Source of the DNA: Pseudovibrio denitrificans JCM 12308 | Lineage (GTDB): Bacteria; Pseudomonadota; Alphaproteobacteria; Rhizobiales; Stappiaceae | DNA length: 64,000 nucleotides | Direction: 5' to 3' | NCBI RefSeq assembly: GCF_001310815.1 | Contig: NZ_BAZK01000001.1 | Span: 1-64,000 of the forward strand | Part shown: positions 17,734 to 27,648 of the stretch, piece after piece | Position numbering within the stretch: position 1 is the first letter of the stretch | How the letters are laid out: each line of letters starts with the position of its first letter | Notes under the pieces: model-generated | What the model was told of the DNA's origin: nothing | Database searches by the model: none | Seen by the model: the letters and a program-made list of their open reading frames with translations, nothing else | Made by a program: the position numbers and the translations under genes

Positions 17734-20715
17734 TGGCAAAGGTCGCATCAATCGCGACAAGCGCATTCGCTTTACCTTTGATGGTGTTTCCTATGAAGGC
17801 TTTGAGGGCGATACGGTCGCTTCCGCCCTGCTGGCGAATGGCGTGCATCTTATGGGGCGTTCGTTCAAGTATCATCGCCCTCGTGGGCCGGTGACAGCAG
17901 GATCAGAAGAGCCCAATGCGCTGATCGGGACGTCTCGCGGAGGTGCCGGACGGTTTGAGCCGAACACGCGCGCAACCGTTCAGGAGATCTATGAGGGACT
18001 GACAACTGTCAGCCAGAATAAGTGGCCAAGCCTGAACTTCGACGTTGGTGCGATCAACGATAAGCTACATAAGCTTTTTGCGGCTGGCTTTTACTACAAG
18101 ACCTTCATGTGGCCAAAGAGCTTTTGGGACAAGGTTTATGAGCCGGTCATTCGGGCCTCTGCTGGTTTGGGAGTTTCACCAAGCGAGCCGGACGCAGACG
18201 CCTATGCTTCACGCTATTTGTACGCCGAGTTACTGATTGTCGGCGCCGGTCCTGCTGGGCTTGCTGCGGCGCTCACTGCAGCACGGAATGGCACGGATGT
18301 GGTGCTGGTGGATGAGAACCGGGAGCTTGGTGGCTCCCTGCTTTCTGAAGCGCCTGCGAGCATTGATGGTAAGCCGACAGAAACGTGGCTTTCTGAATGT
18401 ATTGAAGAGCTTAGTACACTTCCGAATGTGCGCCTCATGACACGGTCTGTTGCGATTGGGTACTATCATGAGAACATGGTGGGTGTGGCTGAGAAGCTGA
18501 CGGATCATCTGGCATATCCGCCAGCAGGTGCACCGCGAGAGCGGATGTGGCGCATTCGGGCGAAGGAAGTCATTCTGGCGCAAGGCGCGCTGGAGCGACC
18601 TTTGGTGTTTGATGGCAATGATCGCCCGGGCGTGATGATGGCAAGTGCTGCGCAGACATACCTCAATCGGTATGGGGTGAAGGTTGGCACTGCGGCTGTT
18701 GTTATGACTTCGCACGACTCTGCTTGGTATGCAGCGTTTGATTTGGTTGATGCGGGCGTGACGATCGCTGCGCTGGTTGATGTGCGTTCTTCCGTTGGCG
18801 ATCATCTGCTTTCTGAGGCGCAAGCGCGGGGCATAACTGTAAAGACAGGCCACACAGTTTTGAGCGTTGCAGGTAAGAAACGCGTTTCTGGCGTTCAGGT
18901 TGGTAGGGTAACCGGTGATGGGAAAGTCTCTGATATTACGTCTGTTTCCTGCGATACAGTGTTGATGAGTGGAGGCTGGACCCCATCGCTGCATTTGTTC
19001 TCTCACACCAAGGGCAGCTTGCATTGGGATGAGGAGAACGAGGTTTTCCTTCCTGGAGAGAAGACAGAGCGCTGCCATATTGCGGGTGGCGGTCGCGGTT
19101 TGTGGAGCCAGCAGGCAGCGTTTGATGATGGTGTGCTTGCAGCAGAGCAAGCACTGACCTCTTTGGGACAGACTGCGAAAACCATTTCGGTTGATGTGGA
19201 TGGCGACCGGGCCGGGTCTGGCATCGTGATGGAAGAACTGCCGAGCAACGATGATAAGTTGCTCGCCGGGCATTTGTAGACTTCCAGAATGATGTGACAG
19301 CGAAGGATATTCGTCTTGCTGTGCGTGAAGGTATGCTCTCCATTGAGCACGTAAAGCGCTTTACAACCAATGGCATGGCGACCGATCAGGGCAAGATGTC
19401 CAACATGAACGGGCTGAAGATCGCAGCTGACGAGTTAGGACGCCCTGCTCCCAAGGTTGGTTTGACAACCTTCCGTCCGCCTTACACACCAACCACATTC
19501 GGCACCTTTGCGGGTTACCACAAGGATGAGCTGTTTGAGGTGACGCGCAAGACCAAGATTGACAGTTGGGCGGAAGAAAACGGTGCCGTTTTTGAACCTG
19601 TCTCGCTCTGGCGCCGGGCCTGGTATTATCCAAAGGCTGGCGAAGATATACACGCTGCTGTTGCGCGGGAATGCAGAGAAACCCGGGCTTCTGTGGGCAT
19701 GTTTGATGCCTCTACCCTCGGCAAGATCGAGGTGGTGGGACCGGATGCAGCCGAGTTCATGAACCGGATGTACACCAACCCGTGGTCCAAGCTTGCTCCG
19801 GGGCGGTGTCGTTATGGACTTCTGCTGGGTGAAGATGGGTTCATTCGTGATGATGGTGTGATTGGGAGGATAAGTCAGGATCGGTTCCATGTGACGACGA
19901 CAACTGGCGGTGCTGCGCGGGTTTTGACCATGATGGAGCATTTTTTGCAAACTGAATGGCCGGATCTGGATGTGTGGCTAACGTCAACAACTGAGCAGTG
20001 GTCCACCATTGCGCTCAATGGTCCGAATGCACGTAAGGTATTGGAACCATTCGTCAAAGGCACTGATCTTTCTACCGAAGCCTTTCCGCATATGGCACTT
20101 CGTGAGTGTACTGTCGGCGGGTTTGAAGCGCGGTTGTTCCGGGTGAGCTTTACCGGGGAGCTGGGTTTTGAGGTGAATGTTCCATCTGAACATGGTCGAG
20201 CACTTTGGGAGATGCTTTATCAGGAAGGCAAGAAGTATGACATGTGTGTCTACGGCACTGAAACCATGCATGTTTTGCGCGCAGAAAAGGGTTACATCAT
20301 CGTCGGCCAAGACACTGATGGCACAGTTACACCTGCAGATGCGGGGCTGACCTGGGCGATTGGTAAGAAGAAGCCGGATTTCGTGGGCAAGCGGTCTTTG
20401 ACGCGGCCTGACATGTTGCTTTCAAACCGCAAGCAGTTGGTTGGGCTTTTGACGGAAGACCCGAGTGTTGTGCTGGAGGAAGGCGCGCAGATTGTGGAGT
20501 CTGGAGATACCTCCATTCCGGCTAAGATGCTGGGACATGTGACATCTTCCTACTGGAGTGAATCTTTGGGGCGTTCCATTGCCATGGCCTTGATTGAAGG
20601 TGGTTTTGAGCGGGATGGGAAGTCGATCGACGTTCCGATGCCGGGACAAACCCATCGTGCAACCGTTACCGGGACCGTGTTTTACGATCCTGATGGCGAG
20701 CGGATTAATCTTTAA
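17714..20715 (+). CDS. soxA: Sarcosine oxidase alpha subunit SoxA, with apparent one-base deletion
   Basis: The large subunit binds NAD, carries a 2Fe-2S-like N-terminal domain and ends in a GcvT-type tetrahydrofolate domain. The first open piece runs from ATG 17714 (MSNLRVDGKG) to 19279, and the second from about 19270 to 20715. Near 19271 the sequence reads GCCGGGCATTTG; one more G joins LLAG to AFVDFQNDVTAKD, the conserved SoxA linker, and yields 1000 residues, the normal family length. IVGAGPAGLAAALTAARNG is the dinucleotide loop and TGELGFEVNVPSEHG lies in the folate domain. Without repair the folate half would be untranslated, so a sequence error is the simpler explanation. Confidence 0.93.
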
Positions 20716-20728
20716 AGGAGCGGCGCAA

Positions 20729-21241
20729 ATGGCTTTCAACACCATAGTCGAAACTCTGCCAGCGATGGGCCGTTTTAGTTTGCGTTGCAAACGCGAAAAC
20801 ACCGTTGCTATGTCAAAAGCCCTCGGATTTGAGCTGCCGTCCACCATCAGCGAGCTGGTTCGCTCCGGCAACGTGACCGCTCTCAAGTTGGGTCCGGATG
20901 AATGGATGCTGACCTGCCCAATGGATGAGCGAGCGAAGATCAAAGAACCTCTGGCGGCAGTTTATGCAGATGCTGTTCATAGTCTGACGGAGGTTTCCAG
21001 CCGCGAAGTGAGTATCCGGGTTTCGGGACCAGAAGCTGAGGAGCTGTTATCCACGTCGTGTCCCCGCAACTTGAGGGAGCTGACGGTTGGGTGTGGGGTG
21101 CGGACTGTTTTTGATAGTGTGCAGGTGATCCTGACGCGGGAGGAGCAGAACCAGTTTCGGCTGGATGTCTGGCGATCGTTTGTGCCCCATGTGATGGGGC
21201 TGCTTTCCGTTGCCACAAAAGAGTTTGAATGCGGCCTTTAG
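20729..21241 (+). CDS. soxG: Sarcosine oxidase gamma subunit SoxG
   Basis: A 170-residue gamma subunit closing the soxBDAG operon. The ATG at 20729 follows AAAGGAG after a suitable gap; the longer open frame upstream is only a shadow of soxA. GPDEWMLTCP and the final SFVPHVMGLL fit the SoxG family. The stop codon lies in the loop of a strong terminator hairpin. Confidence 0.93.
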   Translation: MAFNTIVETLPAMGRFSLRCKRENTVAMSKALGFELPSTISELVRSGNVTALKLGPDEWMLTCPMDERAKIKEPLAAVYADAVHSLTEVSSREVSIRVSGPEAEELLSTSCPRNLRELTVGCGVRTVFDSVQVILTREEQNQFRLDVWRSFVPHVMGLLSVATKEFECGL

Positions 21242-21254
21242 GGCCGCATTTTTT
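21229..21254 (+). terminator. Rho-independent terminator of soxBDAG
   Basis: Perfect 8-bp arms ATGCGGCC (21229-21236) and GGCCGCAT (21242-21249) with a five-base loop, followed by a T-run to 21254. The stem uses the last codons of soxG, and the TAG stop falls in the loop. Confidence 0.9.
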
Positions 21255-21898
21255 ATGGCACTCGCCTTGAGTGATCAGCAAGGTCCAACAGATTCCACCA
21301 GAAGTATTGCGACATGGGCTGCATCAGCATCCGCTGATTTGGCAAGGCGTTGCTGCGTGCAGTTGAGCGCTTGTCATGATTACACCAATCACAGTGTTCA
21401 GGCGTCGCATTTTTACTGGCAAAATGCCTCAAACTTCCTGCCAGTGTGAGATTAATTCGAACTAGATTTCCTGATTACTCTCGATTTTCGGGTGTGTGAC
21501 GCAAAGATACGGCACCTGAAAATTAGGAGAGCTGCCGCACGATAAGAGGGAGGCTTAAAGTGTATCAGTCAGCATTTTTCAGGGCTTGCGCTTCGCTCAA
21601 GTCTTCTGGATTGCAATCCGGCCAAAGGCTCTTCTGTGCTGAGCTAATGACGGTCGCTGATCATTGTCCCCCTCAGGTTCGGCAGAGCTATAATAAAGTC
21701 TCCCGACGCCTTTCACTTGTCACTTTAACCAGATGCCCCAAGCATCTAAATCCCAAAAGAAATCTGGACTCGTTTTCCCTAGAGTCAGATTCGCCCCTTA
21801 ACTCACTCGTTTGTCGCGGTCAGGCATCCAACCTGGTCATCTCAGCAACCTGCACCGGTCAACTCCCCAGGCACCATTTTTAGCCGAGGTATCTGAAC
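21255..21898. other. Long leader region upstream of gbcA
   Basis: About 640 bases between the sox terminator and gbcA. Short frames exist but none has a ribosome site or a recognisable product. The length suggests regulatory DNA, possibly binding a GlxA-type activator of betaine catabolism. No riboswitch class was recognised, and a glycine riboswitch core was looked for and not seen. A ribosome site GAGG stands nine bases before the gbcA ATG. Confidence 0.5.
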
Positions 21899-23173
21899 AT
21901 GAGCGTTCCGTCTTATATCAAAGATCTTATAGCTCACCGCGAAAAGGGCAAAAGCCTCAGAGCCCCCTTCTACAGTGCTCCCGACATTCTTGATCTGGAC
22001 ATGGAAGTGTTTTTTCGCAAGCACTGGATTTTCGTGGCTGTTGAACCTCAACTTCCCGAACCAGGTGATTGCATCACCGTCGAAATTGGCAAGACATCTG
22101 TCCTGCTTTTGCGCGGTGATGACATGGAGATCCGTGGTTTTCACAATATCTGCCGACATCGCGGTGCGAAGCTCATTGATGAGCCTGAAGCGACCATCGG
22201 CAACATCGTGTGTCGCTATCATGGCTGGACGTACAATGAGGATGGTGAACTCATTCTGGCTGAGCATATGGGCAAGGACTTTGACAAGACCTGCCATGGC
22301 CTGAAGACCGTTCATGTGCGCTCCATTGCTGGCCTTCTCTTCATCTGCCTTGCCAAGAACCCGCCGGAAGACATCGAAGAGATGGCGCAGACCATGGAGC
22401 GCTACATCGCGCCTCATGATATTGCCAACTGCAAGGTGGCCTATACCGCTGATCTGGTAGAGGAAGGCAACTGGAAGCTGACGCTTGAGAACAACCGTGA
22501 GTGCTATCACTGCGAAGGTACGCATCCGCAGCTGACCGTGCCACTTTCCGAGTTCGGCTTTGGCTTCTCGCCTGATGAGATGGATGAGCGGCGCACTGCG
22601 GACGTTAACAAGTACCTGTCTCTGCTCGAGAGCGAGCATAAGCGCTGGGAGGCTGCAGGCCTACCTTCTGCTGAGGTAGACAAGCTTTCCAACACCACCA
22701 GTTTCCGCTGCATTCGCCTGCCGTTGATGGGTGAAGGCGAGTCCCATACGCTGGATACCAAGATTGCCTGCAAAAAGCTTCTTGGTGATTTCAAAGACGC
22801 CAAACTTGGGGGACTGAGCTTCTGGCATAACCCCAACTCATGGCACCATTTCATGAGCGATCACATCGTGACGTTCGCGTCCTTCCCGTTGTCGCCGGAT
22901 CGAACGCTGGTGCGGACCACGTGGCTGGTGCACAAGGATGCGATTGAGGGAGAGGATTACAACCTCGATAATCTGAAGCAAGTCTGGATGATGACCAACC
23001 AGCAAGATGCGGATCTTGTGCGTTTGGCACAGCTGGGCAGTGAAGACCCAGCTTATGAGCAAGGCCCTTACTCTGAGTACACGGAGCCTCATGTGGAGGC
23101 GTTGTGTGAGTGGTACATTGAGCGTCATAAAGCGCACATGCCTGCCGATACTATTGAAATGGCGGATGCATGA
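21899..23173 (+). CDS. gbcA: Glycine betaine demethylase, Rieske oxygenase subunit GbcA
   Basis: A 424-residue ring-hydroxylase-type oxygenase that demethylates glycine betaine to dimethylglycine, with release of formaldehyde. The Rieske 2Fe-2S ligands are Cys85-x-His87 and Cys105-x2-His108 (ICRHRGA and CRYHGW). The mononuclear iron site is in LENNRECYHCEGTHP, with His204 and His209. Electrons come from GbcB, encoded next and overlapping by ATGA. The neighbourhood of sox genes and a BCCT transporter supports betaine over the related stachydrine demethylases, though these are close in sequence. Confidence 0.9.
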   Translation: MSVPSYIKDLIAHREKGKSLRAPFYSAPDILDLDMEVFFRKHWIFVAVEPQLPEPGDCITVEIGKTSVLLLRGDDMEIRGFHNICRHRGAKLIDEPEATIGNIVCRYHGWTYNEDGELILAEHMGKDFDKTCHGLKTVHVRSIAGLLFICLAKNPPEDIEEMAQTMERYIAPHDIANCKVAYTADLVEEGNWKLTLENNRECYHCEGTHPQLTVPLSEFGFGFSPDEMDERRTADVNKYLSLLESEHKRWEAAGLPSAEVDKLSNTTSFRCIRLPLMGEGESHTLDTKIACKKLLGDFKDAKLGGLSFWHNPNSWHHFMSDHIVTFASFPLSPDRTLVRTTWLVHKDAIEGEDYNLDNLKQVWMMTNQQDADLVRLAQLGSEDPAYEQGPYSEYTEPHVEALCEWYIERHKAHMPADTIEMADA

Positions 23174-24300
23174 CCCAGAATGTAACTTTTGATGATCTGA
23201 AGACCGTCACAGACTACGATGAAGAGCACTTCACCGAGGCAACCCGGATCCCCATGTGGGATCCGGAGGTGGATGATGTTCTGGTCTGCCGACAGGTTCG
23301 GCAGGAAACGCATGATGTAAAGACGTTCCTGTTTTCGGCACGTGAGCCCCGTGTTTTCAGGTTTTATCCCGGCCAGCATATGACCTTTGAACTTCCTGTC
23401 GAAGGCATGATCATGCGCAGCTATACGATTTCAGCCAGTGCTGCGCGGCCTTACCGTATTGAAATCACAGTCAAACGGGTGCCGGGCGGTCCGGGGTCCA
23501 ACTGGCTGCTTGACAACATGGTGCCGGGCAAGGAAGTGAATGTGACCGGTCCTGCTGGTGAGTTCACCACGGATGCGACACAGGAAGAAAAACTGCTGTT
23601 CATTTCGGCTGGCAGTGGCATTACGCCAATGATGTCCATGACACGCACGGCCTGTGATCTTTGTGCGCCGACTGATCTCCATTTTATTCATGCAGCACGC
23701 ACTCCGGCGGATATCATCTTTAAAGATGAACTGGAGTTGTTGGCAGCGCAAAACCCAGCTTTCAAGCTGTCATTTACGTGCAGCACAACCTCCGGCCATA
23801 ACAGCTGGAGCGGGTTTGAAGGACGATTGAGCCTGCAGATGCTTTCGCTGATGTCACCGGACTTCAAGGACAGGAAGATCCTGTGCTGTGGCCCTGCCCG
23901 CTTTATGGAAGGCGTGCAGAACATGCTGCTGGAAGCTGGTTTTGACATGACCAACTACCATGAAGAGAGCTTTGACTTTGGCGCTGAAACAGCCGGTACG
24001 TTTGAAGAGCAAGTTGCTGCGCCAGAGATCAGTGACCAGACCTACCGCGTCAGCTTTACCAAGACCGGCCATGTGGTGGAGTGCGGTCCGGGTATGACAA
24101 TCCTTTCTGCAGCCCGCGAGGCTGGTATTTTGCCGATGGCATCCTGTCAGCGCGGTATTTGCGGGACATGTAAGTCTCAACTCGTTTCGGGTGAAACCGA
24201 CATGCAGCATGGCGGCGGCATTCGCAAACGAGAGATTGATCAGGGCAAGATCCTGATCTGCTGCACCACACCACTTTCTGACATTGAAGTTGAACTTTAG
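23170..24300 (+). CDS. gbcB: Glycine betaine demethylase reductase subunit GbcB
   Basis: A 376-residue electron-transfer partner of GbcA. A ferredoxin-NADP reductase-like flavin domain (MRSYTISASA) and pyridine-nucleotide domain (SAGSGITPMMSM) are followed by a C-terminal plant-type 2Fe-2S domain with CQRGICGTC and a fourth cysteine in LICC. This order, reductase then ferredoxin, is that of the GbcB/hybrid-cluster reductase family. The start overlaps the gbcA stop by four bases. Confidence 0.9.
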   Translation: MTQNVTFDDLKTVTDYDEEHFTEATRIPMWDPEVDDVLVCRQVRQETHDVKTFLFSAREPRVFRFYPGQHMTFELPVEGMIMRSYTISASAARPYRIEITVKRVPGGPGSNWLLDNMVPGKEVNVTGPAGEFTTDATQEEKLLFISAGSGITPMMSMTRTACDLCAPTDLHFIHAARTPADIIFKDELELLAAQNPAFKLSFTCSTTSGHNSWSGFEGRLSLQMLSLMSPDFKDRKILCCGPARFMEGVQNMLLEAGFDMTNYHEESFDFGAETAGTFEEQVAAPEISDQTYRVSFTKTGHVVECGPGMTILSAAREAGILPMASCQRGICGTCKSQLVSGETDMQHGGGIRKREIDQGKILICCTTPLSDIEVEL

Positions 24301-24317
24301 TGTCAGACGCTCCCCCA
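24301..24317 (+). repeat. Short repeated intergenic motif, copy 1
   Basis: TGTCAGACGCTCCCCCA directly follows the gbcB stop. A copy with one mismatch is at 28514-28530 behind purU. Both lie in spacers upstream of betaine-related genes. Function unknown; it may be a shared regulatory site or a coincidence. Confidence 0.4.
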
Positions 24318-24432
24318 ACCATTGAAAACAAACACAAAAAACGGGTATCCGATCAACAAGAACGATAAGAAAGGTCCAGCCAAAGGATCTCTCCTGACCA
24401 CAAAATAGAAGGTCCAACACAGGAGAAGCTGC

Positions 24433-26079
24433 ATGACTGATTTACGCAATACCGACCGCCCCCCGGCGGGGGTTTTAGATAGTCCATCGGACGAACTGGC
24501 AGACTCGGATTACAGTCTTGGCCAAGACAATATTGAAGGAAAACTTGGGCCAATCGGCTTTGACATTCACAATCCGGTATTTGCGATCTCAGCGCTGACT
24601 GTTGTTGCTTTTGTTGCTTACACCCTCTTTTTGCCAGATCAGGCAAACTCCGTTTTCAGCCTGCTGTTTTCGACAGTGACCAAAGGCTTTGACTGGTTCT
24701 TCATCGGCTCTGCCGACATCTTCGTTATTCTGTGTCTGGTTCTCGTCGTCAGCCCTTATGGCAAGATCCGCCTTGGCGGTAAGGAAGCGACACCTGATTT
24801 CAGCTATGTGAGCTGGTTCTCAATGCTTTTTGCAGCCGGAATGGGCATCGGCCTGATGTTCTACGGCGTTTCTGAGCCGATCAGTCACTTCTCCTCCGCT
24901 CTTGGCGGCACCACAGTTGGAGCTGATGGCGTGCGCACTGACTGGGCGCCTCTTGGTGCTGCGGCGACGCAAGAAGAAGCGATCCGTCTGGGTATGGCGG
25001 CCTCCATCTTCCACTGGGGGCTGCACCCATGGGCGATCTATGCTGTGGTTGGTTTGAGCCTTGCATTCTTCAGTTATAACAGAGGTTTGCCGCTTACCAT
25101 CCGTTCTGCGTTCTATCCAATCTTTGGTGAGCGCGTGTGGGGTTGGCCGGGTCATATCATTGATATTCTGGCGGTCTTCGCGACCTTATTCGGTCTGGCA
25201 ACCTCTCTTGGCCTTGGTGCAGTGCAGGCCAACTCCGGCTTTAACAAGCTGTTTGGTATGCCGATTGACAGTACGTGGCAGGTTATTCTGATCACCGGCA
25301 TCACCGCAGTTGCTCTGGTTTCTGTTGTGCGCGGCCTGGAAGCAGGTGTGAAGTTGCTTTCTGAGATCAACATGGGCCTTGCCGTTCTGCTGGTCATGTT
25401 CGTTGTTATCGCTGGCCCAAGCATGATCCTGCTGCCGGATGTGCTGAACTACCTTGGCGCTTACCTGCAGTATCTGCCTGCCCTTTCCAGTCCAGTGGGT
25501 CGTGAAGATGTAAACTTCATGCAAGGTTGGACTTCGTTCTACTGGGCCTGGTGGATCTCCTGGTCGCCATTTGTGGGCATGTTCATCGCACGTGTAAGCC
25601 GTGGGCGTACGGTTCGTGAGTTCCTTGTCAGCGTGCTGCTGATCCCGTCTCTGGTGTGTGTGCTCTGGATGTCCATCTTTGGCGGCGCTGCGATCAGCCA
25701 GATCGTCAATGACGGTTACACCGCTGTTCAGCAGGCCGCTCTGCCGGTTCAGCTGTTCACCATGCTGGATGCTATGCCATGGGCAACCATCACAAGCTTT
25801 GTCGGCATCGTTCTAGTGATCGTGTTCTTCGTCACCTCCTCCGACTCTGGCTCATTGGTGATCGACACCATCGCAGCTGGCGGTAAAGTGGACGCCCCTG
25901 CACCACAGCGTGTGTTCTGGTGTTTGTTTGAAGGTCTGATCGCGATTGTGCTGCTGCTTTCTGCAGGTGGCCTGAAGTCGCTGCAATCCATGGTGATTTC
26001 AACTGGCCTGCCGTTCACGATCGTGCTGCTTATCATGTGCGTTGCGATTTGGCGCGGTCTGGCGAGCGAGCCTCGATAG
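24433..26079 (+). CDS. BCCT-family betaine/choline/carnitine transporter
   Basis: A 548-residue secondary transporter with twelve predicted membrane helices. The diagnostic aromatic box TSFYWAWWISWSPFVGMFIA is present near residue 370, followed by RVSRGRTVREF, both hallmarks of BetP/CaiT-type carriers. An AGGAGAAG ribosome site precedes the ATG. The short C-terminal tail lacks the long charged extension of osmosensing BetP, so a role in nutrient uptake is more likely than osmotic control. The placement after gbcAB suggests glycine betaine or a related compound as substrate. Confidence 0.9.
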   Translation: MTDLRNTDRPPAGVLDSPSDELADSDYSLGQDNIEGKLGPIGFDIHNPVFAISALTVVAFVAYTLFLPDQANSVFSLLFSTVTKGFDWFFIGSADIFVILCLVLVVSPYGKIRLGGKEATPDFSYVSWFSMLFAAGMGIGLMFYGVSEPISHFSSALGGTTVGADGVRTDWAPLGAAATQEEAIRLGMAASIFHWGLHPWAIYAVVGLSLAFFSYNRGLPLTIRSAFYPIFGERVWGWPGHIIDILAVFATLFGLATSLGLGAVQANSGFNKLFGMPIDSTWQVILITGITAVALVSVVRGLEAGVKLLSEINMGLAVLLVMFVVIAGPSMILLPDVLNYLGAYLQYLPALSSPVGREDVNFMQGWTSFYWAWWISWSPFVGMFIARVSRGRTVREFLVSVLLIPSLVCVLWMSIFGGAAISQIVNDGYTAVQQAALPVQLFTMLDAMPWATITSFVGIVLVIVFFVTSSDSGSLVIDTIAAGGKVDAPAPQRVFWCLFEGLIAIVLLLSAGGLKSLQSMVISTGLPFTIVLLIMCVAIWRGLASEPR

Positions 26080-26103
26080 AACTGACTGTTATTGCGAATG
26101 AAG

Positions 26104-26136
26104 ATGCCGCTGGGGTTCAGCCTCGGCGGCATTTTT
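26104..26136 (+). terminator. Rho-independent terminator after the BCCT gene
   Basis: Arms ATGCCGC (26104-26110) and GCGGCAT (26126-26132) with partly paired inner bases, followed by TTTT. It stands between convergent genes, 25 bases after the BCCT stop. Confidence 0.8.
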
Positions 26137-26139
26137 GCG

Positions 26140-27177
26140 TCAGGCGACTTGTTCCTGAGGGGCTGGCAGTCCCCGCAACACCTGCGGTGTACAGCCATAC
26201 CGGCGGCGGAACATGCGGCTGAGATGGGATGAATCGCAGAACCCGCAGTCGACCGCGATTTGAGCGACGGACTTCTGGCTGGTGAGAACGAGATGGCGGG
26301 CAAGGTCCAGACGGATGTTGAGGAACGCGACTTGCGGTGAAGTTTCCAGAGACAGGCGGAAGTATCGCTCGATCTGGCGTTTGCTCTTGCCCATGCGCTG
26401 CGCGATTTCCTGAATGGAGATCGGGGCATCAATGTTCTGCTGCATAATGTGAAGCGCACGTTGCACGATGGGGTTCTGGGTTTTCAGATCCAGCGGAATG
26501 CCCGGTTGGGGCTTTTCAGCCTGATGGGCATCATCGATGATCATGATGTGAAGGCTTTTGTTGGCATGTGCCGTGCCTACATGTTTGTCCACCAGATAGG
26601 CCGCCAGATGGGCGGAGCTGACGCCGCCTGCGCAAGTCAGACGATCTCTGTCGACCACGAAGATCTGATCGGTGACCGGATCGAGGCCGTCGAACTGTTC
26701 CTTAAAATCTGAGTGGCTGAACCAGCTGACACAGCTGCGGTATCCATCCAGCAATCCGGCGCGGTGCAGCAGGAATGCGCCGGTGCAAACGCCCACGAGC
26801 GGCACTCCGGCAGCGGCGGCTTCCTGCAAGAAGTTCTGATAGCCCGCGCTCAGATCTGTGCCGTCTTCAATAAGACCACCAACGACAACGATATAGTTGA
26901 ACCTGCGCGGGTCTCCCAGCCGTTCCTTTGGATGGACCGAGATGCCGCTGCTTGAGGGGATCGGGTCCATGGTATCGGAGAGAACGGTCCAGTTGCACAG
27001 GATCGGGCGGCTGCGGTCACCTTCATCGGCTGCAAGGCGCAGCACATCCACGAAGTTGGCAAAGGCGCAGAGGGTGAAGCGTTTGGCGAGGATGAAGCCC
27101 ACGGACAAGCGGGTTTTCTCCTGCCTGGCAACAGGTTTGCGAAGCGCGGTGGTCGGCTGCGAGGTCGCTTGTGTCAT
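26140..27177 (-). CDS. GlxA-family AraC-type transcriptional regulator (GbdR-like candidate)
   Basis: A 345-residue regulator with an N-terminal DJ-1/PfpI-like sensor domain (VGVCTGAFLLHRAGLLDGY) and a C-terminal AraC double helix-turn-helix (SIQEIAQRMGKSKRQIERYF and CGFCDSSHLSRMFRRRYG). It is a paralogue of the regulator at 15058-16052 and has no frame break. I chose ATG 27177 because GGGAGAG lies upstream; an earlier in-frame ATG at 27225 is possible. By family and context it is the likely activator of the betaine demethylation genes, as GbdR is in Pseudomonas. That is an inference. Confidence 0.88.
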   Translation of the reverse strand: MTQATSQPTTALRKPVARQEKTRLSVGFILAKRFTLCAFANFVDVLRLAADEGDRSRPILCNWTVLSDTMDPIPSSSGISVHPKERLGDPRRFNYIVVVGGLIEDGTDLSAGYQNFLQEAAAAGVPLVGVCTGAFLLHRAGLLDGYRSCVSWFSHSDFKEQFDGLDPVTDQIFVVDRDRLTCAGGVSSAHLAAYLVDKHVGTAHANKSLHIMIIDDAHQAEKPQPGIPLDLKTQNPIVQRALHIMQQNIDAPISIQEIAQRMGKSKRQIERYFRLSLETSPQVAFLNIRLDLARHLVLTSQKSVAQIAVDCGFCDSSHLSRMFRRRYGCTPQVLRGLPAPQEQVA

Positions 27178-27648
27178 ACAAAATGCTCTCCCAAAATGCG
27201 GAGCGATCTCAGCCCATGTCTCCATTGGCTTTTGCGCTCCGGGTCCCTGCGATCCCGGTCAGTTTCAACCTGTCTTCAGTGGCACAAATATCCTGTTGCT
27301 CTGACCATTTCGACTTCATCTGCGATTGCCGTTTCCCTTCCCGTTGGCTGCCTGTTTGATCGTGGCCCTGCCAGTCAGAAGAGATGCCGCAAACGCATCT
27401 AAGTCATGCAGTATTTATACTTAATTTGAGTCTGGTTGGCTATGCATTGAATTTGCTTTGCCGTGAAAATTGATCGGGCGTGAGATGGGGAGTGTTTGGG
27501 GCGACAAATGTCGTCTGGGTAATCCCATTGTGACGCAAATCTCCTATTTCCGGGCGGTAATTCTCGCCAAATTGATGGTTTGATGATGCCAAGGTCGCTG
27601 CAAAACGCCTTGTTTCATTTGGGAATTTGATTGGGAGAGACAATTCCA
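27178..27648. other. Divergent intergenic region between the AraC regulator and purU
   Basis: About 470 bases without a supported gene. It should hold the promoters of the regulator (leftward) and purU (rightward). The 27410-27480 stretch is AT-rich. No hairpin terminator or clear operator was identified. Confidence 0.5.

Noticed and set aside
18230..19273. 347-codon open frame on the strand opposite soxA
   Set aside because: It is antisense to conserved SoxA sequence, has histidine/arginine-rich composition typical of a shadow frame, and shows no recognisable domain.
20594..20728. Longer N-terminus of SoxG
   Set aside because: It lies in soxA coding sequence in another frame; AAAGGAG marks the ATG at 20729.
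21560..21883. 107-codon frame upstream of gbcA
   Set aside because: No ribosome site, no recognisable domain and a cysteine/serine-rich random composition.
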